Source: Liolophura sinensis
Taxonomy: Eukaryota; Mollusca; Polyplacophora; Chitonida; Chitonidae
Length of the DNA stretch: 64,000 nucleotides
Assembly: GCF_032854445.1 (NCBI RefSeq)
Contig: NC_088298.1
Coordinates: 23,709,295-23,773,294, forward strand
Direction: 5' to 3'
Shown: positions 34,701 through 46,700 of the stretch, piece by piece
Layout of the letters: the number at the start of each line of letters is the position of its first letter
How positions within the stretch are numbered: the stretch's first letter is position 1
The notes under the pieces: model-generated
The model's input: only the letters and a program-made list of their open reading frames with translations
Told to the model about the DNA's origin: nothing
Database searches by the model: none
Program-made: the position numbers and the translations under genes

Positions 34701-37700
34701 CAGTCAATAACACTGCTCTATCTATATGGCCAGTGTGGGTTGGCCCAGTCGAATAAAACTTCAGTCAATAACACTGCTCTATCTATATGGCCAGTGTAAC
34801 TGGCCCAGTCAAATAAAACTTCAGTCAATAACACTGCTCTATCTATATGGCCAGTGTGGGTTGGCCCAGTCGAACAAAACTTCAGTCAATAACACTGCTC
34901 TATCTATATGTCCAGTGTAACTGGCCCAGTCAAATAAAACTTCAGTCAATAACACTGCTCTATCTATATGTCCAGTGTAACTGGCCCAGTCAAACAAAAC
35001 TTCAGTCAATAACATTGCTCTATCTATATGTCCAGTGTAACTGGCCCAGTCAAACAAAACTTCAGTCAATAACACTGCTCTATCTATATGTCCAGTGTAA
35101 CTGGCCCAGTCAAACAAAACTTCAGTCAATAACACTGCTCTATCTATATGTCCAGTGTAACTGGCCCAGTCAAATAAAACTTCAGTCAATAACACTGCTC
35201 TATCTATATGTCCAGCGTAACTGGCCCAGTCGAACAAAACTTCAGTCAATAACACTGCTCTATCTATATGGCCGGTGTGGGTTGGCCCAGTCAAACAAAA
35301 CTTCTGTCAATAACACTGCTCTATCTTTATGTCCAGTGTAACTGGCCCAGTCGAACAAAACTTCAGTTAATAACACTGCTCTATCTATATGTCCAGTGTA
35401 ACTGGCCCAGTCAAACAAAACTTCAGTCAATAACACTGCTCTATCTATATGTCCAGTGTAACTGGCCCAGTCGAACAAAACTTCAGTTAATAACACTGCT
35501 CTATCTATATGTCCAGTGCAACTGGCCCAGTCAAACAAAACTTCAGTCAATAACATTGCTCTATCTATATGTCCAGTGTAACTGGCCCAGTCAAACAAAA
35601 CTTCAGTCAATAACACTGCTCTATCTATATGTCCAGTGTAACTGGCCCAGTCAAACAAAACTTCAGTTAATAACACTGCTCTATCTATATGTCCAGTGTG
35701 GGTTGGCCCAGTCAAACAAAACTTCAGTCAATAACACTGCTCTATCTATATGGCCAGTGTGGGTTGGCCCAGTCAAACAAAACTTCAGTCAATAACATTG
35801 CTCTATCTATATGGCCGGTGTGGGCTGGCCCAGTCAAACAAAACTTCAGTCAATAACACTGCTCTATCTATATGGCCGGTGTGGGCTGGCCCAGTCAAAC
35901 AAAACTTCAGTCAATAACACTGCTCTATCTATATGGCCAGTGTGGGCTGGCCCAGTCAAACAAAACTTCAGTCAATAACACTGCTCTATCTATATGGCCG
36001 GTGTGGGCGGGCCCAGTCGAACAAAACTTCAGTCAATAACACTGCTCTATCTATATGGCCGGTGTGGGCTGGCCCAGTCGAACTAAACTTCAGCCAACTG
36101 CATTGCTTTATCTATATATCCAGTGTAACTGGCCCAGTCAAACAAAACTTCAGTCAATAACACTGCTCTATCTATATGGCCAGTGTAACTGGCCCAGTCA
36201 AACAAAACTTCAGTCAATAACACAGCTCTATCTATATGTCCAGTGTAACTGGCCCAGTCAAATAAAACTTCAGTCAATAACACTGCTCTATCTATATGTC
36301 CAGTGTAACTGGTCCAGTCAAACAAAACTTCAGTCAATAACACTGCTCTATCTATATGTCCAGTGTAACTGGCCCAGTCAAACAAAACTTCAGTCAATAA
36401 CACAGCTCTATCTATATGGCCGGTGTGGGTTGGGCCAGTGGAACCAATCTTCCCTCAATAACATTGCTTTATCTTAATGTCCATTGTGGGCTGCCCAGTC
36501 AAGGAAAACTTCTGTCAATAACACTGCTCTATCTATCTGTCCGCTATGGGCCAGTTTGTTGGCTCAATCAAGCAAAACTATAGCCAACAACCATCTATGT
36601 GTCCGGTGTGGGCCAGTTTGCTGGCTCACATGAGCAAAATTTCAGCCAATAACATAGCTCAATCTATTTATTTATTTATTTGATTGGTGTTTTGTGCCGT
36701 ACTCAAGAATATTTCACTTATACGACGGTGGCCAGCATTCTGGTGGCCATTATGGCAGAGCCCGGGGGAAACCCACAACCATCCGCAGGTTGCAGACAGA
36801 CCTTCCCACATGCGGCCGGAGAGGAAGTCAGTTTGAACTCACAGCGACCGCATTAGTGAGAGGCTCCTGGGTCATTACACTGTGCTAGTGCGCTAACCAA
36901 CTGAACCACGGAGGCCCCCCATAGTTCTATCTAAATGTCCAAGTGGGCTGGCTCAGTCCAGCAAAACTTTAGCCGATAACATTGCTCTCTATGTTCAGTG
37001 CGGGCCAGTTTGCTGGCTCAGTTGAGCAAAACTTTACCTAATAACATTGAAGTTATTTAGTAATTATTTAATATCTACTTATTAAATAAATGAATTATTT
37101 AGTAGTTATTTAACTGTGACTAAATATCCAGTGTGTGTTTTTCATTGCTGGCTAAAACTTTGTCTGCCAAAACAATCAACCCCTCATCAATGATTCATTT
37201 GTTGTTTTAAATGATTGGTGTTTTACTCTGTACTCAAGAATATATTTCACTTACAGGATATGGCAGCCAGTATTATGGTGGGAGAAAACCGGGCTGAGCC
37301 CACGGGGAAACCCATGACCATCTGAAGGTTGCCAGAACTTTCCACTTACCGCTGGAATGACTGAATGATTATGGCTTTCCAAATGCCTCTCAAAGATGTC
37401 ACATTGACTTACACCCTGAGAGGAAGCTAGCATGAGCTGGACTTGAACTCATAACGACTGCATTAGAGAGAGGCTCCTGGGTCATTGTGCAGTGCTGGCA
37501 TGCTACTTCACTCGAAGTGACACTAACACATAAGTGTAATTTCCTTAGTATGATGTTATCAACTAATCGATTAAAAAGGCTTTATCACAAATTGGAAAAA
37601 GGCAAATTGAATTTTAGGTATTACAAAGGAATATCCCAAATAATCACCCTTCAAGAAATATCCTCCTTGTCGGCGATTATAACAAAATGCATAGAACCAG

Positions 37701-40700
37701 TACAAGTCTAGTATTCACTGAAAGGCAATAATTTGAGCTATTCATGGTAAATGTGGATTTTTGGCAAAAAAATCTCCAGAATAATGCCTTATTAAAAGAA
37801 TAAATAAAATATCAAATGGTCTGTATTATTGAGTTTCCAGCTTGTAGCTACATGCAAACGTTCTGGCATACAGACAAGAAAATATGCCAGAATATACATA
37901 TAGTGCCGTGGGTGCCGACTTGAATTGTGGCCAAACACTCCCTGCCTTCCAGATGGCGGAAGTTCCTAAGGCCTATCATAACCGACAATTTACAACAGAT
38001 ACATAATAAACTCTTCTTTGAAAAACCATGACAAATGGTGATGTACTGCTACCGACGGGATGTCTCTACCTGATGTCTAATTTCAGTAATTACCACGAAT
38101 TCTTCTGCAGTCTGGATTCATTGCCTGCATTATTGAGTGTGTCCTTCTTGCACAATGAGAATTTTTCTCCAACACCAATGTAAGCTGATCAGAGTATCCA
38201 TTTTCCAGGGCTACAGCTTTGCCTCATATTTAGCTCAGCCAAAATCCATCTAACTTTTTGCCTACAATATCAACTGTGTTTTTCAAAGGGTACACCCAAT
38301 CAAAGAAGATGTTTTTCAAAAACTTGACTAATATTCTATGTTCTTCAGCACTTTCAAGAACCAATGTAGTGTAAAAACCTTCATGTAGCCATTGGTCGTT
38401 TACAACTAATTCAGGTCACGACTGGTGGTTTACAACTAACTCATGTCATGATTGTTGGTTTACAATAAACTCATGTCACGATTGGTGGTTAACAACTAAC
38501 TCATGTTGTGATTGATGGTTTACAATAAACTGATGTTGTGATTGGTGGTTTACAATAAACTCATGTCACGATTGGTGGTTTACAAGTAACTCATGTCACG
38601 ATTGGTGGTTTACAATAAACTCATGTAGCCATTGGTCGTTTACAACTAATTCAGGTCACGACTGGTGGTTTACAACGAACTCATGTCACGATTGGTGGTT
38701 TACAACTAACTCATGTTGTGATTGGTGGTTTACAACTAACTCATGTTGTGATTGTTGGTTTGCAATAAACTTATGTCTTGAATGGAGGTTTACAAGTAAC
38801 TCATGTCATGATTGGTGGTTTACAACTAACTCATGTCATGATTGGTGGTTTACAACTAACTCATGTTGTGATTGGTGGTTTACAATTAACTCATGTTGTG
38901 AATGGTGGTTTGCAATAAACTTACGTCTTGAATGGAGGTTTACAAGTAACTCATGTCACGATTGGTGGTTTACAATAAACTCATGTCTCCAATGGAGGTT
39001 TACAACTAATTCAGGTCACGACTGGTGGTTTACAACTAATTATTAGTCCATTTAAAACAGGAAGCAACAAGATAAGTAACACAGAAAAATCAAGACCTTC
39101 CAATGAGGTCCCCCCCAAAATGGTCTGCAAAACTTTTTCAACAAAATTCGAGGATTTCCAGAATCAGAAACAGCAAACTGTTTCCCAACTCCATTGTAAG
39201 TTGATCGAAGTGTCTTTTTTCCACTTGTGCAGCCTTACTGCTTATGGTCCCATTTATTTGGATTTATGGTTTATTATATGTCTTCCAGTAATCAATGATG
39301 GAAAATAAACATGTTTATTCAAATGCAAAACTACCACCCATTGGTCAATTTCAGAACTTCACAAAAAGTACAATCGAATCAGTCTACACAGAACAACGCC
39401 TTCAGAATAACGCCTTCACAACATACCTGATTGAACACCTTGTAAACATGTGAAAAGGTAGAATTACAGTATGTTTACATTACTTCATAATACACATACA
39501 TCTGATTTAATGGCTGAAGCTCTAAGCCCGTGCTTACCAAACAGCTTAAGACTTGCGTCATAAATTGCAAGTGCTTGAAAAGCCAAACTCGGCAAATTCA
39601 GAGCAGGAAAGAACACAAAATGTGGTAGGTACATTGTCCCGCTGTAAAGCATCATTGTACAAAATTTAAACTCCCTACAGCAAATTATTTTAATTTTAGC
39701 TGTGTTTAAAATTTTGACTTAAGACCTTTGATAAATACACTCGCAGATTGTATCTTTCAGGCAACTCTTGACTTTTGTTGTATCCTTACACAAACGTAAT
39801 GCATCTGATAACATACATCACGTCTAACAACACCAAACAAACACTTCAATCATAGTCCTGCCCCAGGGAAAGCTCCAGCTGTGAAAATAAAAATTACCAA
39901 CAGCTGCTACCAATGAATCTGGTCTTCAAAAATTGCATGTTGAACATATTATGAATGAGGCTTTTGATATTTGTCCAAGACTTAGAGGATGTATAATGCC
40001 AACCAGCTGACATTTTGAATGGCTGGCTAATCTTGGAAGTCCAAGACTCAAATTTAATTAAGATGGGATCGGGAATTATCCCTACTTCATAAAAGCATCT
40101 TAACTTAACACTCAGCAGGCTGGTTCCCAGCTTGAACTAAAAGCTCTTGAACTGTTGCTTTCAGCCCATCAGTTTACCAAAGAAAACAATTTTAGTAATA
40201 AAAAAAAACAATTTCACAAGGCAGCTTGACATATGACCATTTTAGGAATTTTGATTCTTTTCTCATAGAGCTGTGACAAGCAGCTCTATTTGTGGCTCAG
40301 TCGGTCAGTCAGTCAGTTGGTTAATACGTCCGTCTGCCTTAGTTGCACGGTAAAATTATTTATCTTGATAATCAGAACAAAACACTCCAAATGGAGAAAG
40401 TGTGAAAGGTCATAAGTGAACACGGGCAGATTTCATAAAGCCCTCTCCGACTTTAAGAAGTCAAAATATGAAATACGACAACAAGGGTAGTTTCTGGGCT
40501 CTAGAGGTTAAAATTTTGTTCGCCAATTCATTGTTACCTTAAGGCAAATGTGTCTACATGTCAGCTTCTAGTACCAAAAACTAAGCATAATAGGTTTAAA
40601 ATTTTGACATACGTCAGAAATAGCTTTGTCGAATCGCTACAAACATACAAGTTTTCATGACCTAAAATGCCAGAATCCCATTATTCCAATAATGCTTAAG

Positions 40701-43700
40701 CAGCCGATATACATGTATTTGTATGACTAATACAGTAAAGTATAACGGTACAAAGGCCTTATAACTGAAAGAAAACAAAAACTGAAGAGATTCGGTTTTT
40801 CAAATTTTTTCTCTCCACTGTTAAAATTAAAATGCCGTCTTATGCTTGAAATTTATTTGACTCTCACATGAGTACAAACTGATACCCAGTGGAAATTTTG
40901 TGACCAAACATCCCACAAAAAAGTCAATGTCACTTTGCACTCTGATTGCCCAATGTTAGAAAACAGGATGTTGAAAATGTGACCCACTGATCGACAAACA
41001 GTAATGTCAAGCTGCTTGTCAGAACTACATGTAAAATGTCACCTGATATTTCAACATAAATTTTTGACAGCTGAAACAAGAGACTTTAAAGTCAAATCTT
41101 GTGACCAGAAAGAGGGGTAGGGGACAGAGGCTTGAGGGGTAGGGGACAGAGGCCTGAGGGGTAGGGGACAGAGGCTTGAGGGGTTGGGGACAGAGTCTAG
41201 CGGGGTAGTGGACAGAGGCCTGAGGGGTAGGGGACAGATGCTAGAGGGGTTGGGGACAGAGGCCTGAGGGGTTGGGGAGAGAGGCCTAAGGAGTCGGGGA
41301 CTGTGGTTGAGGGGTAGGGGACAGAGACTTGAGGGGTAGGGGACAGAGGCTTGAGGTGTAGGGGACAGAGGCCTGAGGGGTCGGGGACAGCGGTTTGAGG
41401 GACAGATGCTAGTGGAGTTGGGGACAGAGGCCTGAGGGGTAGGGGACAGGGGTTTGAGGGGTAGGGGACAGAGGCTAGAGGGGATTGAGGACAGAGGTTT
41501 GAGGGGTAGGGGGCAGAGGTTTGAGGGGTAGGTGACAGAGGTTTGAGGGGTAGGGGACAGCGGTTTGAGGGGTAGGGGACAGAGGCTTGAGGGGAAGGGG
41601 ACAGAGGTTTGAGGGGTAGGGGACAAAGGTTTGAGGAATAGGGGACAGAGACTTGAGGGGTAGGGGACAGAGACTTGAGGGGTAGGGGACAGAGACTTGA
41701 GGCAAAAAGACCTGAAATAAGAGCCCGCTCCAGAATTTGTCCCATATTTTGGCTTGGAAAATGTCACTAAGACTTTATTTTGTGTTCATAAGTTTAAAAA
41801 AAGAAACCACCAAAAACTGATGGGTTGGTTACAGAGGCCTGAGGCGAAGAGACCTGAAGTAAGAACCCACTCCAGAAAATGTCACTAAGATTTATTTCCT
41901 TTAATAAGCTTAAAAGAAAAAAAACAGCAAAAACTGAAAATGTCCACTTCTGCACCCACCCACCCACCCCAAAAGGTACCAGAAAATGGAAAAAAATAAA
42001 TAAATAAGACAATGAGGGAGAGAAGCAGACCATTTATCCTCTCTTATCAACTTGTCACTGTCAAGTCACAGAAGGAAAGTTCTAACCAGTTAAGCTACAG
42101 TTACAATAGAAAAAACATCTGGGTGGAAACAGCTCCTTAACCATGACCAGCTGATATGAGATTCCTGGGGACAAAGAGTGTTTACTGTGGCAACTTCACC
42201 CCCAGACATACTATCCCTCCCCACTCCAAGCCATTCTCCTATTTAACCATGGAGGCTTATCTGAGGGTTCAAAGGTCAACTGTCATGTGTAGTAGAGTGG
42301 AGATTCAGGGTGAGCATTAGAGATCTATGGATAATCCTTATATCATGTTGATTTCACTAAGCACAGCTCTGAAGTCAGAGGATATGGTGACCCTTTTCCG
42401 TTCTCACAAAATGTCACATGGTTTTCTTCAGGCACCTTAAGGGTCACTTAATCAGAAAATGTCACATGATTTCCTTATGTCACATTTTTGGTCACTTCAT
42501 CAGAAAATGTCAGTATTCTAGACAATATATAACTTGTGTGGTCACATCTAATCAAATTACAACAACATATTCTTATTTTACATGTCACTAACGGCTTTGT
42601 TTGTTTTTCAAGACATAAATTTCCAAATTTCTGTTTTTTTTGTTTTTTTCCAAACTCTGAAATCCTATCTTTGAAGACCATGAGCATTTCTCATAACTTT
42701 GCTATGTGCCAAAAAAAAAAAAACAAACAAACCAAAAAACAAAAAAAAAACCCCAGAAGTTAGGAACAAAAGCAATGAGCAGAATGAAGAGTTCTGACAT
42801 GTTAACTAGCTATTTGGGTGTTCTCTGGGAGAAGTGTTAGGTGCATGCATTCTGAAATTCATTGAAAAAAAGTGTCTGAAACATGACTATGAGGAACAAG
42901 AGTGTAAAGACTCCTTTTTCTTTATTAGTTAAAGAGCTCAAACCACCACAGTGGTTGAATATTTTAAAAGCAAAAAAAAAAAAAACCTCACAAATTGGCA
43001 GAAATCCAACATTCTTACTGCTTATACTGCCTTTTAGGCCAAGGATAATGTGCAATATTTCAATCTCCACAAAGTCAGTTACAATCTACTGATCATATTT
43101 TGTAAGCATGAGCCAACCTAGCCTTTGGGTATCAACTAAACTTTGACTGACTCGCTCTAATGCCTATTGCCACCCAGGCCTGAAGAACACTGCAGTGAGG
43201 CCATTATATCAGTGACATGGTTTTACTCAGTTACAGGATACAGAAATATATCATGTCAGTAACCCTCAAACTAGACGACTGTCCAGTCAGCCGACACTTA
43301 TCACATTGGCTGCAGGCTACAGCAATATACAGGTCCCCCACATGACTAGTGCTGTCCAATGGGGTATTTTATCTGATGCAGTATAATGTCTAATGCTTGA
43401 TAATGTTTGATGCGGGATAATGTCTGATGCCTGGTAATGTCTGATGCCAGATAATGTCTGATGCCTTATAATGTCTGATACAAGATAACATCTAATGCAG
43501 GATAATGTCTGATGCCTGATAATGTCTGATGCAGGGTAATGTCTGATGCCTGATAATGTCTGATACAAGATAATATCTGTAGCCTAATAATGTCTGATGC
43601 CTGATAATATCTGATGCCTAATAATGTCTGATGCCTGATAATGTCTGATACAAGATAATGTCTGATGCGGGATAATGCCTTGATGCCTGATAATGTCTGA

Positions 43701-46700
43701 TACAAGATAATGTCTGATGCGGGATAATGCCTGATGCCTGACAATGTCTGATGTGAGATAATGTCTGATGCAGGATAATGCCTGATGTAGGATAATGCCT
43801 GATGCCTGATACGTGACAATGTCTGATGTGAGATAATATCACATACAGGACAATTAACATTCCCTGTTCAAGGTCCAATTGATTGGAAAGCCAAGCATCT
43901 CAACTTCTAGGCAGATATATACCCCAAATTCAACTTAAATAGAATAAGATCTTCCAAAAATCACCTTGAAATTGAAGAATCTTGGCGCTGATTCAACAAG
44001 AAAGTCCTTTATTACTTCTGCACGACTTATATTACACTTAATTTCTGAGATGCAAAGTTGCACAAGAAAAAGCATAAAAATGCTGCACAAGCATAATTGC
44101 TGCGCGGAAATCACTCGCATAGTTGCACATAGAACCACTGTGAGCAGAAAATGTAGGCTTACCTTTCGCAGATTTTGCGATGCGATCTCTGAACGCTTGT
44201 CTCTATGTCAATGGGGTGGTACCTCATTCCACGCAGCATCACGGTCTCATCCAACGATCCGACAATGAAGATAGCATCATGGCGCTCTGCCAATCACAAC
44301 AAATGATAACATGTTTGGTCGGCTCATATCTTATCAGCACAAAACCAGCCCCATGTATCGCTTTTCAACATTACTTACATGAAGGTCATTTCAGAAAGGA
44401 GGGTCCTTATCAGAAGCAAATAAAGATCACAGGATACATCAGGTGCTGAAACTTCCATTTTTTACTGTAAAGTATCGACCTAACTTTCAATCAAACTTCA
44501 AAGTACCTTTATATCAACAACAGAATGCTCAGAATGAGGTGAAATGGGTGACATTTTAGGTAAAATACAGTACTTTCTAGTGCTGCCTTACTGGAATGCC
44601 ATGCTGAGTTCTCATCAAAGCAATGCTGATACCAGGCCGACCCATTACTTGGCCTATCATATTACCCTGAGCGTCTGGCAAGGACGTACAATAAATGCAC
44701 ATTTTAAATTCTCAGGTACACATTAAAATGCAGCTGTATTCTGATTATGATGGCAACCATACAGGAATAGCCTCTCTTACCTCCGTCAGATTGCGTCAAC
44801 TCTGTCCGTCGTATAAATCCCAGAAATCCTGTCCTGGCGTAGGACACCTGGATGTCTCCAGTGGCTAACCTAGCGTCGAAGTGGTCTGTGTGGAGTGACT
44901 CATCTCCATAGATGCTGTAGTAGCCTGTGGCATTGTGAGGACTGTTCACCCAGACCTAGTGAGAGGAAAAGTAAGAGCGATATCATAACGTGAACACAAG
45001 GATGAAGTTCCCTGTTAGTCTTTTCTTCAGGTGCCATTTAGAGAGTAAACAAAAACATATATATTATATATATTTTTTTTATTTGCCAGGCTAGTTTGGC
45101 GAATAAAAATAAACATTAAAATCAACTCGCCAATGAGTGACCGTATTAGCTTTTTGCCACGTTAGTCTGGTATAATTTGGTTCTCCATCAGACCCCTAGG
45201 GGCAAGGGCAAACATTGTGCCCTCCCTTGAAAACATCAATTTCCCGTCCACCTTATGTTACATACGCAATTGCCAATTAAGCAATGAACATCTGCAAAGC
45301 AGGTATATACAACAATGCCTCGTAAATGCTATACAGCTCCAAGAAATGTTTATTTGATTGGTGTTTTACACCGCGTACAACAGCGGCCAGCATTATGGTG
45401 GGAGGAAAGCATGAAATGTTTATTTGATTGGTGTTTTACACCACATACAACAGCGGCCAGCATTATGGTGGGAGGAAAGAATGAAATGTTTATTTGATTG
45501 GTGTTTTACACCTCATGCTACGGCGGCAAGCATTATGGTGGGAGGATAGCATGAAATGTTTATTTGATTGGTGTTTTACACCACATACAACAGCGGCCAG
45601 CATTATGGTGGGAGGAAAGCATGAAATGTTGAAGTGGCAGGTTAAATGGGCTTGCATGTAGATTTTTTGGGGGGCAACACTAAGAAATAACCTGTCTTCA
45701 GTTTAAATTACAAATTTCAAATATTGCACAGGATTTTACTAATTTACATATTTCTTTAAATGTTGTTAACTATGATAATATATACTCCAAAACATTTTCA
45801 CTTTTGGAACGGCAGTAAATTTCACGGGGGTCGAGAAAACCATCAACATTTGAAATGTTACTGACAAAGTCTATCACAAATCCATGGTTTGACAGAAACA
45901 TGTTCCAGGGTTTACCCTTTTGGATCAGTAAATATATACTATTTTGATAAAATAAATACATTCCCATGAACTTCTGGCAAATCAAAATATCAAAAATGAT
46001 ATACATGTACTTATAATTACACAAATTGTTAATTTATTTTTGAACTCTGAAGTACATGTAGAGGGGGCCTCCATGGCTCAGTCGGTTAACATGCTAGTGC
46101 AGTGCAATGACCCAGGAGCCTTTCACAAATGCAGTCGCTGTGAGTTCAAGTCCAGCTCATACTGAATTCCTCTCCGGCCGTATGTAGGAAGGTCTGCCAA
46201 CAACCTGCGGATCGCTGTGGGTTTCCCCTGGGCTGTGCCCGGTTTCCTCCCACCATAATGCTGGCCGCCGTCATATAAGTGAAATGTCCTCGAGTATGGC
46301 ATAAAACACCACTCAAATAAATGAATAAATAAATAAAATACATATACGAAGCCCACACAGAATCCTCAATTCATTCCAATCCACAGAACTCAATAAGAAA
46401 CAGGTGCTCTCTGAGTGTTACACATGTATGAAGTTCATTACAGTTCTACCACATTCACTTTTGCAAACATGGCCACAGGCTTGTTAACACTGCCATGTGC
46501 TTTGTTTATTTTTTGTTTGACTTTCAAGAGAACCGGAGACATGCGTACTTTTGCCATTATAATTCCTGTTCTTGCCACAGAATGGGCTGCATGACCTGTT
46601 GCCTCCCCATGTGAAAAGAAAACTAACACAGTTTTTGCTTCTGTTATCGAATGTCGAAAAGCGTAAATCATTTCTGTCAGGATTAGTTCGCATTTGACAG

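Noticed and set aside
34236-36477. Open frames of 140-175 residues on both strands in the 60-bp array
   Set aside because: The unit is a multiple of 3 and the frames exist on both strands with equal regularity. There is no start context or splice signal, and the array lies within a DIP2 intron.
38382-39050. CRISPR-like direct repeats
   Set aside because: Units are contiguous 30-mers with no unique spacers, in a spliced animal gene.
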